Positions 7,255-16,243 of a stretch of 64,000 bases of DNA are shown here, in pieces (the first letter of the stretch is position 1; every line of letters begins with the position of its first letter). The notes beneath the pieces are model-generated. The model saw only the letters and a list, made by a program, of their open reading frames with translations, did not search any database and was not told the origin of the DNA. Source of the DNA: RHKX01 sp963820055. Lineage in GTDB: Bacteria > Actinomycetota > Thermoleophilia > Solirubrobacterales > 70-9. Location: NCBI GenBank assembly GCA_963820055.1, contig CAWFYJ010000004.1, positions 124,001 to 188,000 of the forward strand, read 5' to 3'. The translations under genes and the position numbers were made by a program.

Positions 7255-9423
7255 TCAACCCGTGGTCCGGACCGACGGTGTGGCGTCGGCCGCGATGCCG
7301 TTGAGGACGTTGGCGACCGCGAAGATGTCGCCCTCGTTGTAGTAGTCGACCGCGATCAGGTTCGGGTCCATCCCGCGCACCCGCTCGCAGGTCCGGGCGC
7401 GCTTCAGCAGCACGTCCTTGGCGTTGATTTCCCCCTGCAGCGGCGGATCGCGGGGAACCTTCTCGATCCAGTTGTTGATCTGGAAGAGCGGGTTATCGGG
7501 CTCACCCCGGTTGGGCCGGCAGCTGTCCGGGCCGGTGATCTGCTGGACATTGTTGAAGGTGTAGGGCGTCTCCTGGATCAGACCGAAGGCGTCCTGGTAC
7601 CAGGGGAACTTGCCTCCCCCGTTGTCCCGCTCGGCCATCACCAGGAGTCGCTTGTCCCGCTCGATGAGCTGACCGAGCGTCGGCCAGACCGTGTTCGGGT
7701 CGGGCGTGTAGGCGTAGCGAAGGAGTCCCGACCGCTGGAAGGCCTGGGCCGTCTCCTCGGGCGAGACGACGTCTTCGATGACGATCATCAGGAACTCGTC
7801 CGGATGGGTCGCCATCCAGGCGTGGATCTTGCGGAGGGCGACGTCGAGCTTCGTGGCTCCGAGCTCGCAGAGGACGTGGCAGAGGTAGGGCTCGGACTCG
7901 CCGGTGGGCTCAGCCCCGAAGCGGAGCCGGCCGACGAGGTCCTCGGCGCGCTGGACGGTCTCGGCCCCGAGTTCGGCTTCGACCTCCTTGCGCGTCTTGT
8001 TCTCCTTGCCGAGGTCGGTGATGACGCCGCCGAAGCCGCGGCCGGCCTCGCCGATGCCGTAGTGGGTGTCGATCAGCAGGCCGCGGATCCCGTCGTCGAG
8101 CTGGCGGATGATCCCGTAGCGCTGGTTGGGCAGGAACCAGCCCGGTTCCGCGGCCGCCGACATCGAGTTGTGGGTCCCCGGGATCGTGATCTGGTCGAGT
8201 CGCTTGCCGCAGAGCTCCGTGTAGCCGTTGCAGGCCTCGGGGGGACCGGGCGGCCGCGCCTCGCTGCGGCGCTCGCCGCCGATCACGACTACGCCGATCA
8301 CGATGGCGCCGATCGCGGCGAATGCGATCCCGACGCGCAGTGGGCTGAAGCGGCGGCGCTCGACACCGCTCGCGGCCTCGATCGGCGCGAGGATCCCGAG
8401 CAGCTCGACGATCGCGACGTAGACGAGCCACGTGCCGATGATGAGGGCGACTACCTGCAGCGCTGCCGTCGGCTCGGCGACGGTGAAGATCCCGAACGCC
8501 GCGATGCCGACGCCGCGGAGCAGCCCGACCCAGGCACGCGCGGGCCGCGTGCGGGCGATCTCCGCCCCGCGGACCAGCGGCGCCAGTGGGTCGATCTCGC
8601 CGGCGCCGAACCGCGCCGCGGCGGCGAGCAGCAGCGCGATCACGCCGACCGAGATCGTCCACAGCACCAGCCCGCCGAGCACGGCGTCCCAGGTGGCCGC
8701 CGCCGCGTCGCGGAAGAGCGGATCGCCGATCTGACCGAGCGCGAGAGAGCGGCCGACGACGAGGATGATCAGGCCCGCCACGGCGGCGGCGGCAACCGCG
8801 ATCCCGGCCCGCTGGACCGCGCGGCGGCGGATCGGCGCGACCGCGACCGAGGCGGCGAGCATCAGGACCGCGAGGATCGGCAGCACGATCCCCAGCACGT
8901 CGACCTCGCGGACGAAGCGCAACGGGGTGATCGTGATCTGGCTCCCGAGGATCGCCGTCTTGACGTCGTTGATCTCCTTCGGCACCGACTTGCCGAGCGA
9001 CGGAGCGAGGGCGTCGAGGGCGTTCGCGGCGACGACGGTCGCGTCGGTCAGGTTGAGGAGCAGCGTGTTCGGCTCGCGGTTGGCGAGCTTCGTGTCGATC
9101 GCCTTGACGGCTTCGCTGAAAGCCGCCTTGGCGGGTGGGGTGCCGAGTGCCGAGGTGACGATCGACTCGATGAACGGCCGCGCGTTGACGAGCTCCCCGG
9201 ACCCCGAATCGACGATGCCGTCGACGATCGGCTGCGCGATTGCGAGGCGGGTTCGCTCGTCCTCGAGCGCTCTCCGGGCGTTCGCCGCGAGGTTGTCGGG
9301 CTGGAAGAGCTCCTGTCGCGCGTAGAGGAGAAAGCCGCCGACGAGCGCGAGAATCGCCCCGGCGACCGCGAGGCCGATCGAGACTCCGCGGTTGCGGAAC
9401 GAGCCGCGGCTCTGCTCTCCCAT
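7255..9423 (-). CDS. Membrane protein with C-terminal PI-PLC-like phosphodiesterase domain
   Basis: A 722-residue protein with two parts. The N-terminal half has one membrane helix followed by a long extracytoplasmic region, then about six to eight helices (roughly residues 185-400). The C-terminal half resembles the catalytic X domain of phosphatidylinositol-specific phospholipase C, with QITIPGTHNSM (first catalytic His) and LDDGIRGLLIDTHY (second). A Cys-rich start, EACNGYTELCGKRLD, suggests the domain sits outside the cell. The substrate is unknown; a phosphoinositide-like lipid or glycerophosphodiester is plausible. I chose the ATG at 9423 (MGEQSRGSF) because the frame upstream adds no recognisable sequence; TTCAAT seven bases upstream could be a -10 of a leaderless mRNA. 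Confidence 0.75.
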   Translation of the reverse strand: MGEQSRGSFRNRGVSIGLAVAGAILALVGGFLLYARQELFQPDNLAANARRALEDERTRLAIAQPIVDGIVDSGSGELVNARPFIESIVTSALGTPPAKAAFSEAVKAIDTKLANREPNTLLLNLTDATVVAANALDALAPSLGKSVPKEINDVKTAILGSQITITPLRFVREVDVLGIVLPILAVLMLAASVAVAPIRRRAVQRAGIAVAAAAVAGLIILVVGRSLALGQIGDPLFRDAAAATWDAVLGGLVLWTISVGVIALLLAAAARFGAGEIDPLAPLVRGAEIARTRPARAWVGLLRGVGIAAFGIFTVAEPTAALQVVALIIGTWLVYVAIVELLGILAPIEAASGVERRRFSPLRVGIAFAAIGAIVIGVVVIGGERRSEARPPGPPEACNGYTELCGKRLDQITIPGTHNSMSAAAEPGWFLPNQRYGIIRQLDDGIRGLLIDTHYGIGEAGRGFGGVITDLGKENKTRKEVEAELGAETVQRAEDLVGRLRFGAEPTGESEPYLCHVLCELGATKLDVALRKIHAWMATHPDEFLMIVIEDVVSPEETAQAFQRSGLLRYAYTPDPNTVWPTLGQLIERDKRLLVMAERDNGGGKFPWYQDAFGLIQETPYTFNNVQQITGPDSCRPNRGEPDNPLFQINNWIEKVPRDPPLQGEINAKDVLLKRARTCERVRGMDPNLIAVDYYNEGDIFAVANVLNGIAADATPSVRTTG

Positions 9424-9474
9424 GCACACGATTGAACCAGCGCGGGCGGCGAGGCGCGCAATACCGTTCACCTC

Positions 9475-10693
9475 ATGAGCGCCCCGGCCCCAGCGAACGC
9501 CGACTTCTGCGTCGTCGGCGGCGGCATCGTCGGCGTCTCAACGGCTCGTGAAATCAAGCGCCGGAATCCCGGCGCGGACGTCGTCGTGCTCGAGCGCGAG
9601 AGCGAGCTGGCCGTCCACCAGAGCGGCCACTCGAGCGGCGTCATCCACGCGGGCATCTACTACGCACCCGGTTCGCTGAAGGCGCGGCTCTGCGTCGAGG
9701 GTGCCCGGCGGCTCTACGAGTACTGCGAGGAACGGGGCATCGACGCGCGCCGGGACGGGAAGGTGATCGTCGCGACCCGCGAGAGCGAGCTGGCCCGCCT
9801 CGACGAGCTCGAGCGGCGCGGCACCGCCAACGGCGTGCCGGGGCTCGAGCCGGATCGGGCCGGAGGATCTGCGCGAGATCGAGCCGCACGCGAGCGGAAT
9901 CGCCGCCCTCCACTCCCCCGCCACCGGCGTCGTCGACTACCGGGAGGTCACGCGGGCGATGGCCGCCGACCTGCGCGACGACGGCGGCTCGATCGTCACC
10001 GGCTGCGAGGTCCGCGCCCTCGCACCTCGACCGGATTCGATCGCGATCGAGCACTCCCTGGGACGCACGGTGGCCGGGAAGGTCGTCCTCTGCGCCGGCC
10101 CGTGGGCGGACCGCCTCGCGGTCGCGGCGGGAGCGGATCCCGACCCCCGGGTCGTGCCGTTCCGCGGCGCCTACCTGCGACTGAAGCCGGAGCGCGCCGA
10201 CCTCGTGCGGGCGAACATCTACCCAGTCCCCGACCCCGACCTGCCCTTCCTCGGCATGCACCTGACCCGCGATCCGCACGGCAACGTCCTGCTCGGGCCG
10301 ACGGCGCTGTTCGTCGGTGCCCGCGACGCCTACCGGCTCCGCCGGGTGGTCCCTCGCGACCTCTACGAGAGCCTGCTCTGGCCCGGCACGCGGCGGATGA
10401 TGCGGCGCTTCTGGCGGACCGGGCTGGTCGAGATGCGGCACGCCGTCAGCATGCGGTCGTTCGCGGCCGAGTGCCGCCGCTACGTCCCCGAGCTCCGGCC
10501 CGAGGACGTCGAACGCTCGACGCACTCCGGTGTCCGGGCCCAGGCAATCGCGCGCGACGGCTCGCTGATTGACGACTTCGTGGTCTCCGAGACCGAGCAC
10601 GCCGTCCACGTCCGCAACGCCCCCTCGCCGGCGGCGACCTCCTCCCTGGCCCTCGCCGAGCTGATCGCCGATCGGCTCGATGCCGTTTCGTGA
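9475..10693 (+). pseudogene. LhgO-like FAD-dependent 2-hydroxyglutarate oxidoreductase, frameshifted
   Basis: The gene reads as one protein only if a single base is removed near 9852. The first part (ATG at 9475) has the FAD-binding GGGIVGVSTA motif and the conserved VHQSGHSSGVIHAGIYY segment of the L-2-hydroxyglutarate oxidase family, running to GVPGLE. After an extra C the match continues in another frame as RIGPEDLREIEPHASG and on to the stop at 10693. The repaired protein would be about 405 residues. Codon use is normal on both sides. The family oxidises L-2-hydroxyglutarate to 2-oxoglutarate. It is divergent from the PI-PLC-like gene with a 51-base gap. Confidence 0.8.
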
Positions 10694-10730
10694 CGCCTCC
10701 CGACGGGGAATGAGAGGCTGAACGGGCCGC

Positions 10731-10746
10731 CCGCCCTCGAGGGCGG
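10731..10746. terminator. 16-base perfect palindrome between oxidoreductase and acyl-CoA dehydrogenase
   Basis: CCGCCCTCGAGGGCGG is self-complementary and lies between the oxidoreductase stop (10693) and the GTG of the acyl-CoA dehydrogenase (10770). With flanking GGCC bases it can form a stronger, bulged hairpin. It could be a terminator or an operator; the sequence alone does not decide. Confidence 0.35.
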
Positions 10747-10769
10747 CCGATCGAACCGAAGGAGCCGCC

Positions 10770-12521
10770 GTGGAATCCAGCGTCGTCGAGAAGCCGGAGA
10801 GCGGCAAGGTCGCGTCCTCGTTCGCCAAGTCGCTGCTGCTCGGCGAGATCCACGAGGAGATGGTGTTCCCGTGGCCGAGCCCGGATGCGGAGGAGCAGAT
10901 CAAGGTTCGCGAGCTCTGCGCGCGCGCCCGAGCGATCGGTGAGCGGATCGACCATCGCAAGGTCGAGGAGGACCGCTGGATCGGCGACGACGTCATCCGC
11001 GAGCTCGGCGACGCCGGCCTCTGCGGCCTCTACGTCGACGAGAAGTACGGCGGCCAGGGCCTCTCCCAGACCGGCTACGCGCGCGTCTTCGAGACGTTCG
11101 CCCAGATCGACGGGACCCTCTCGATAATCCTCGGGGTCCATCAGTCGATCGGCTACAAGGGCATCGCCCTGTTCGGCAGCGAGGAGCAGAAGGAACGGTT
11201 CCTGCCCGATCTCGCCGCCGGGCGCAAGCTCGCCGGCTTCGCGCTGACCGAGCCCGAGGCGGGCTCCGACGCCTACCACCTGCGCTCGCGCGCGGTTCGC
11301 CAGCCCGACGGCTCCTGGGTCCTCAACGGCGAGAAGCGCTACATCGGCAACGGCTCCAAGGGCGACGTCTTCACCGCGTTCGCCCGCGCCGAGGTCGACG
11401 GCGAGGACCGCCACATCGCGCTGATCCTCGAGAAGGGGATGGAGGGGTTCGAGGTCGGCGAGCGCTACGACACGATGGGCCTTCGCGGCAACGACCTCCG
11501 GCGCCTCTACTTCAACGACGTCCGGGTGCCGCCCGAGAACGTCCTCGGCGAGCCCGGCGAGGGCTTCCGGATCGCGATGTCGATCCTCAACAACGGCCGG
11601 ATCGGCCTCGGTACGGGTTCGGTAGGCGCCGCCAAGAAGCTCCTAGACCTGGCGATCGACCACACCAAAGAACGGCGCCAGTTCGGGCAGTCGCTGGACG
11701 AGTTCGAACTCGTCCAGGAGAAGATCGGCTGGATGGTCTCCTACCTGTTCGGCCTCGAGTCGATGGCGTACCTGACCTGCGGCCTCGTCGACCAGGGCGT
11801 CGAGGACTACTCGCTGGAGTCGGCGATCTGCAAGGTCTCGGGAACCGAGTTCCTCTGGTACGCCGCCAACCGGGCTCTGCAGCTGCGCGGCGGCGAGGGC
11901 TACATGCGAACGGAGCCCTACGAGAAGATCATGCGCGACATCCGGATCTTCCCGATCTTCGAGGGGGCCAACGACGTGATGCGCGCCTTCATCGCGCTCT
12001 CGGCGATGAAGCCGGTCGGCGAGCGGCTCTCCGAGCTCGGCGAGATCGGCCTCAACGACCCGATCCGGTCGATCGGCGTCCTCGCCGACTATGCCGCCGG
12101 GCGGGTCAAGCGCGAGGTCCGGCCGGAGCGGATCTCGATGGCGCATCCGGAGCTCTCCGACCACGCCGACGCCGTCGGCGACCAGGTCAAGGAGCTCGCG
12201 GCCGCCACCGAGACGCTGATCCGCAAGCACAAGAAGGACGTGACGCTCAAACAGCTCGCCCAGAAGCGGCTCGCCGACGCCGTCGCCGACGTCTATGCGC
12301 AGGTCGCCGTCCTCAGCCGGGTCGGATCGATCTTCGAACAGGACGGACTCGATGCCTCAGAGCAAGAGCGCTACATCGCCGACACGTTCTGCGCCCGCGC
12401 CGCCGGCCGCGTCCGCGGCAACCTCCGGGCCCTCGAGTCCAACGACGACGAACGGATGACGGCGATCGCCAAGCTGGCCTCGAAGCGCGGCTCCTACGGT
12501 TACGCCCTCTTCGAAGACTGA
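10770..12521 (+). CDS. Acyl-CoA dehydrogenase (VLCAD/ACAD9-like, with C-terminal extension)
   Basis: A flavoenzyme catalysing the first, alpha-beta dehydrogenation step of fatty acid oxidation. At 583 residues it is longer than the usual 380-residue enzymes and has an extra helical C-terminal domain (about residues 430-583), as in very-long-chain acyl-CoA dehydrogenases. Typical segments are FALTEPEAGSDA, NGEKRYIGNG, GNDLRRLYFNDVRVP, KERRQFGQ, and EGANDVMRAF, which covers the region of the catalytic glutamate. The GTG start has AAGGAG six bases upstream. A thiolase about 4 kb away may serve the same pathway. Confidence 0.92.
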   Translation: MESSVVEKPESGKVASSFAKSLLLGEIHEEMVFPWPSPDAEEQIKVRELCARARAIGERIDHRKVEEDRWIGDDVIRELGDAGLCGLYVDEKYGGQGLSQTGYARVFETFAQIDGTLSIILGVHQSIGYKGIALFGSEEQKERFLPDLAAGRKLAGFALTEPEAGSDAYHLRSRAVRQPDGSWVLNGEKRYIGNGSKGDVFTAFARAEVDGEDRHIALILEKGMEGFEVGERYDTMGLRGNDLRRLYFNDVRVPPENVLGEPGEGFRIAMSILNNGRIGLGTGSVGAAKKLLDLAIDHTKERRQFGQSLDEFELVQEKIGWMVSYLFGLESMAYLTCGLVDQGVEDYSLESAICKVSGTEFLWYAANRALQLRGGEGYMRTEPYEKIMRDIRIFPIFEGANDVMRAFIALSAMKPVGERLSELGEIGLNDPIRSIGVLADYAAGRVKREVRPERISMAHPELSDHADAVGDQVKELAAATETLIRKHKKDVTLKQLAQKRLADAVADVYAQVAVLSRVGSIFEQDGLDASEQERYIADTFCARAAGRVRGNLRALESNDDERMTAIAKLASKRGSYGYALFED

Positions 12522-12549
12522 CTTCGGCGGCCCGGAGGCCGGACTTACG

Positions 12550-13083
12550 TCAGCCGTTGGGCTGCGAGGCCGAGCCCGGCTTCACGTCGAGCAGGTCGAT
12601 CACGAAGATCAGCGTCGCGTTCGGTCCGATCGCCGGCGGCGATCCCTGCGCGCCGTAGGCGAGGTCGGGCGGGATGACCAGCTCGCGCCGGCCGCCGACC
12701 TTCATGCCGGTGACGCCCTGGTCCCAGCCGGGGATCACCTGGCCGCCGCCGAGTGTGAACGTGAACGGCTGGCCGTTGTCCCAGGACGCGTCGAACTGCT
12801 CGCCGGTCGAGTAGTCGACGCCGACGTACTGGACCTTGACCTCGTCGCCGGTCTGCGCGGTCGCGCCATCGCCCTCGACGATGTCGGTCGACTCGAGGCC
12901 GGTCGGCGGTGGGTCGGAGGGCACGTCGATCGTCGGCTTGGTCGAGGTGTCGGTCGAGATCGAGCTGGAGCTCGAGCTCGAATCGTCGCCGCCGCTGCGG
13001 GCGATCAGCACGACCGCGACGAGCACGACGACGAGGGCCAGGGCCCCGATCAGGACCTTCGTTGCGTTCTTGGAGCGTTCCAC
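12550..13083 (-). CDS. FKBP-type peptidyl-prolyl cis-trans isomerase, membrane-anchored
   Basis: A 177-residue protein with an N-terminal membrane anchor (about residues 9-28), a Ser-rich linker (SSSSSSS, residues 35-41) and one FKBP domain (about residues 65-170). FKBP landmarks are VQYVG, FDASW, FTLGGGQVIPGWDQGV, GGRRELVIPPDLAYG and LIFVIDLLDV. It probably helps fold proteins at the outer face of the membrane. The start is a GTG. It lies seven bases after the TrpB-like gene and is probably its operon partner. Confidence 0.9.
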   Translation of the reverse strand: MERSKNATKVLIGALALVVVLVAVVLIARSGGDDSSSSSSSISTDTSTKPTIDVPSDPPPTGLESTDIVEGDGATAQTGDEVKVQYVGVDYSTGEQFDASWDNGQPFTFTLGGGQVIPGWDQGVTGMKVGGRRELVIPPDLAYGAQGSPPAIGPNATLIFVIDLLDVKPGSASQPNG

Positions 13084-13090
13084 GGGTCGG

Positions 13091-14452
13091 TCAGGCTATA
13101 GCGGGAGCATCGGGGAGGCTCGCCAGGGCAGCCTCCATGTCGCTCTCGGAGAACTCGAGGTCGGTCAGCTCGCCGCGGTGATAGGCGTCGTAGGCCGACA
13201 TGTCGAAGTGCCCGTGGCCGCAGAGGTTGAAGAGGATCACGCGCTCCTCGCCGGCCTCGCGGGCGACCTCCGCCTCGGTGATCGCCGCGCGGATCGCGTG
13301 CGACGGCTCCGGCGCCGGGAGGATCCCCTCGACGCCCGCGAACTGGACCGCGGCGGCGAACGCGCTCGTCTGCGCGACCGCCTGCGCCTCGACGACGCCG
13401 GCCTTGACGAGAGCGCTGACCAGCGGCGAGTCGCCGTGGTAGCGGAGCCCGCCGGAGTGGAGCTCGGGCGGCACGAAGTCGTGACCGAGCGTGTACATCG
13501 GCATCAGCGGCGTCATTCCGACGGTGTCGCCGAAGTCGTAGCGGTACTCGCCCCGGGTCAGGGTCGGGCAGGCCGCCGGCTCGACGCCGATGAACCGCGT
13601 GTCCCCACCCTCCTGCAGCTTGCGGCGCAGGAACGGGAAAGCGATGCCGGCGAAGTTCGACCCGCCGCCGACGCAGCCGATCACGACGTCCGGATACTCG
13701 CCGGCCATCTCGAGCTGCTCGAGGCACTCCTGCCCGATCACCGTCTGGTGCAGGCAGACGTGGTTGAGCACCGAGCCGAGCGAGTAGTTGGTGTCGTCGG
13801 CGCCGGCCGCGATCTCGACCGCCTCGGAGATCGCGATCCCGAGGCTGCCGGTCGGGTGCGATGCCTGCGAGCGCCCCGCCTCGGTGAGATCCGAGGGGCT
13901 GCGGTGAACGGTCGCGTCCCAGGTCTCGATCATCGCCCGGCGATACGGCTTCTGGTCATAGGAGACGCCGACCATGAACACCTCGCACTCGAGACCGAAC
14001 AACTTGCAGGCGAGCGCCAGGGAGCTGCCCCACTGCCCGGCACCGGTCTCGGTGACGAGCTTGCGGATCCCCGCCTCGCGGTTGTAATAGGCCTGCGGGA
14101 CCGCCGAGTTCGGCTTGTGCGAACCGGCCGGGGAGACGCCCTCGTACTTGTAATAGATGTGCGCGGGGGTATCGAGCGCCTTCTCGAGGCGGCGGGCCCG
14201 GAAGAGCGGCGTCGGCCGCCAGAGCGCGTAGATCTCGCGCACCTCGTCGGGGATCTCGACCGTCGGCTCCGCCGAGCCCTCCTGCTCGATCAGGGCCATC
14301 GGGAAGATCGGCGCGAGATCGGGAGGGCCGGCCGGCTCCATGGTCGCCGGGCTCAGCGGCGGCAACGGCTCGCCGGGGAGGTCGGGCATCAGGTTGACCC
14401 AGTGGGTCGGGATCCGCTCCTCGTCGAGGACGTACTTCGTGGGCTCGCTCAT
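13091..14452 (-). CDS. TrpB2-like pyridoxal-phosphate enzyme (tryptophan synthase beta-like)
   Basis: A 453-residue fold-type II PLP enzyme. The cofactor Lys113 lies in EGVSPAGSHKPNSA, a block typical of the TrpB2 branch rather than canonical TrpB. Other marks are TETGAGQWGSSLA, the glycine loop GCVGGGSNFAG and the C-terminal NLCGHGHFD. TrpB2 enzymes can make tryptophan from serine and indole but often work without TrpA; no trpA is adjacent, so the physiological reaction is open. GAGGAGAG lies a few bases upstream of the ATG. Downstream is FKBP; upstream is the AIM24 gene. Confidence 0.9.
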   Translation of the reverse strand: MSEPTKYVLDEERIPTHWVNLMPDLPGEPLPPLSPATMEPAGPPDLAPIFPMALIEQEGSAEPTVEIPDEVREIYALWRPTPLFRARRLEKALDTPAHIYYKYEGVSPAGSHKPNSAVPQAYYNREAGIRKLVTETGAGQWGSSLALACKLFGLECEVFMVGVSYDQKPYRRAMIETWDATVHRSPSDLTEAGRSQASHPTGSLGIAISEAVEIAAGADDTNYSLGSVLNHVCLHQTVIGQECLEQLEMAGEYPDVVIGCVGGGSNFAGIAFPFLRRKLQEGGDTRFIGVEPAACPTLTRGEYRYDFGDTVGMTPLMPMYTLGHDFVPPELHSGGLRYHGDSPLVSALVKAGVVEAQAVAQTSAFAAAVQFAGVEGILPAPEPSHAIRAAITEAEVAREAGEERVILFNLCGHGHFDMSAYDAYHRGELTDLEFSESDMEAALASLPDAPAIA

Positions 14453-14481
14453 CGTCTCTCCTCAGTCGCGCGCCGGGGGGC

Positions 14482-15210
14482 TCAGCCGCCCAGCAGTTTT
14501 CCGATCGTTCCCCCTGCGCCGCTCGCTCCGCCGCCTCCGCCGCCCGTCGTCGCGAGCCGGCCCTCGGACGGCTGGATCAACAGCCAGCCCTTGCCCGAGA
14601 AGCTCAGCTGCACGGTCTCACCCGAGCCGCGGCCCATCAGCGTCTTCATGTTGACGTCGGCTTTGACCGACGAGGTCAGGCCGCTCGACCAGGTGATCGC
14701 CGCCTGCGGATCGGCGAACGTCGACTCGCCGTCGACCTCGAGGAGGACGGGCGGGCCGTCGGACATGACCGCCACGAAGCCCGAACCCTGGAGGTGCATG
14801 TTGTAGAGGCCGCCGCCGAGCATCCCCGACACGCCCTCCACCCGCTTGATGTCCCACTCGATCCCATCCTCGAACGCCAGCACGTTGGCGCCGTTGGCCG
14901 TGATCGACTCGTTCTCGAGGCGGAGCAGCTGGATGTCCTGGCCGAAGTCGGCGAGGAAGACCTCGCCCTTGCCCGACACCTTCATCAGGTCGGTGCCCTC
15001 GCCGGTCATCGCCTTCTTCATGAACCGGCCCATGCCGCCGCTGCCGGCATGCTCGAACTTGACGTCGCCCTGGTGGGCGACCATCGATCCGAGCTTCGCC
15101 TGGACCGTCGCGTCCGCCAACTCGACCTTGAGCATCTTCGAGTTCTGAAGCGAGAACGCCCCGCCCCCTTCGGTCTCCTTGAGACCCGACAACGACTGCT
15201 CAAGCGACAT
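14482..15210 (-). CDS. AIM24 family protein
   Basis: A 242-residue protein of the AIM24 (TIGR00266/DUF124) family, a beta-rich fold named after a yeast mitochondrial protein; the bacterial role is not established. The sequence has the family's repeated strands and Gly-rich turns (VAHQGDVKFEHAGSGG, GEVFLADFGQDI, GLYNMHLQGSGFVA) and a Gly-rich C-terminal tail containing GGGGGG. There is no signal peptide. It precedes the TrpB-like gene by 29 bases on the same strand and may share its transcript. Confidence 0.85.
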   Translation of the reverse strand: MSLEQSLSGLKETEGGGAFSLQNSKMLKVELADATVQAKLGSMVAHQGDVKFEHAGSGGMGRFMKKAMTGEGTDLMKVSGKGEVFLADFGQDIQLLRLENESITANGANVLAFEDGIEWDIKRVEGVSGMLGGGLYNMHLQGSGFVAVMSDGPPVLLEVDGESTFADPQAAITWSSGLTSSVKADVNMKTLMGRGSGETVQLSFSGKGWLLIQPSEGRLATTGGGGGGASGAGGTIGKLLGG

Positions 15211-15284
15211 GGCAAACCTCCGCGAGTTGAGTTCCGCGGCAGCCTATTGGCTGGTTCAAGTCGGAGGTGAACGTCCGGCGAACG

Positions 15285-15884
15285 TCAGGGCACGCCGCGG
15301 CCCGCCTCGTAATGGCCGCGCAGCCGGGCCCAGCCCGGGTGGATGACCTTCTTCCAGAGCAGCAGCATCAGCAGCCCGCCGGAGATCAGGCAGACGGCGG
15401 CGATCAGCGCGGCGAGCTCCGGGTTGTGGATCGCGAGGAACGCGACGACGCCGACGACGCCGTCCTCCATGAGGCTGACGAAGATGTTCGAGGCGGGCTC
15501 CGGCGACGTGTTGACGCCGAGCCGCAGCCCCGCCTTGACCCCGTGACTCGCGAGGGCGGTCAGCCCCGAACCGCCGGCGCCGACGGCCTCCTGGATCCCG
15601 TCGACGCCGTGCTCGCCCGCGAAAGAGAAGCCGAGGATCGCCCCGATCACGGGGCGGACGACGGTGTGGATCGAATCCCAGGCCGAATCTAGGAACGGGA
15701 TCTTGTCGGTGACGAACTCGACCGTGAACATGCCGGCCGCGACGAGCAGGACCCAGTCCTGGTCGAGACCCTCCGGCACCCCACCGACGCCGGCGCGCCC
15801 CATCAGGCTGAGGACGAGAACCGTGGCGTAGGAGTTGATCCCCGACGTCCACCCGGTGGAGAAGATCGTGGCGGCGACGTCCAC
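15285..15884 (-). CDS. DUF4126 family membrane protein
   Basis: A 199-residue integral membrane protein with about five hydrophobic segments. It begins with STGWTSGINSYATVLVL and contains FVTDKIPFLDSAWDSIHTVVRP, both typical of the DUF4126 family. The last helix (about residues 155-178) is followed by a basic tail. No function is known for the family. The start is a GTG at 15884. Upstream is a long non-coding block. Confidence 0.82.
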   Translation of the reverse strand: MDVAATIFSTGWTSGINSYATVLVLSLMGRAGVGGVPEGLDQDWVLLVAAGMFTVEFVTDKIPFLDSAWDSIHTVVRPVIGAILGFSFAGEHGVDGIQEAVGAGGSGLTALASHGVKAGLRLGVNTSPEPASNIFVSLMEDGVVGVVAFLAIHNPELAALIAAVCLISGGLLMLLLWKKVIHPGWARLRGHYEAGRGVP

Positions 15885-15916
15885 GGCGGCAGCCTATTCG
15901 CGGCGGAAGATTCTTC

Positions 15917-16070
15917 GCGGCGGGTCCTGCCGGGGGGGTTTCCCATCGCAGCTGCGCCACCGGCATTGCTCGCTGCGATGGGATCCCTCACCCCCGGCAC
16001 CCGCCGCCAGAGCCGCTTCGACCCGGCGGTCCGAGGGCGGGGTCGCGCGGCAGGCATGGGCGGTGAGTGG
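15917..16070 (+). repeat. Dispersed intergenic repeat, copy A (long hairpin)
   Basis: Bases 15940-16011 are identical over 72 nt to the reverse complement of 48681-48752, and weaker similarity continues to about 16070. The core folds as GCGGCGGGT (15917-15925) with ACCCGCCGC (15999-16007), a CCT bulge, GCCGGGGG (15929-15936) with CCCCCGGC (15991-15998), then TCCCATCGCAG (15941-15951) with CTGCGATGGGA (15973-15983), closing on a 21-nt loop. Short open frames across it are shared by both copies only because the DNA is. Confidence 0.85.
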
Positions 16071-16220
16071 GGGCAGCCGGCGGGCGCGGGGCGAGCGGAG
16101 GCTGAAAAGGCCCATATATGGGCCTAATCGGGCTTCGCTCCGACGCCGAGCCGGTTCCAACCTTCCCTCACTGCCAAAACCAACTGCCGGCGGTGCTCCA
16201 GCGCGGGCCAGTGGTCCAAG

Positions 16221-16243
16221 TTTGGTCCGCTATGCGGACCAAA
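16221..16243. other. Perfect 10-bp hairpin with TAT loop
   Basis: TTTGGTCCGC and GCGGACCAAA flank a TAT loop and are followed by TCCGCGCC. A related, less perfect arrangement ending in CCAAATCCGCCCC lies at about 6117-6149. It might be a protein-binding operator, a small RNA hairpin or part of a repeat family. Confidence 0.6.

Noticed and set aside
7165..9435. Long open frame (756 residues) on the plus strand opposite the PI-PLC-like gene
   Set aside because: It mirrors the real gene, has the Arg/Asp/Val-rich composition of antisense frames in GC-rich DNA, and shows no domain.
12836..14806. 656-residue plus-strand open frame opposite FKBP and TrpB-like genes
   Set aside because: Antisense to two clear genes and without any recognisable motif.
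15803..16057. Small open frame sharing a peptide with a frame at 48389-48784
   Set aside because: The shared peptide comes from the 72-nt identical DNA repeat with its hairpin constraint; no start-site signal or coding bias supports a protein.
16108..16125. AGGCCCATATATGGGCCT as a replication or attachment site
   Set aside because: A perfect palindrome alone is not enough; there are no repeated DnaA boxes, integrase gene or direct repeats nearby.
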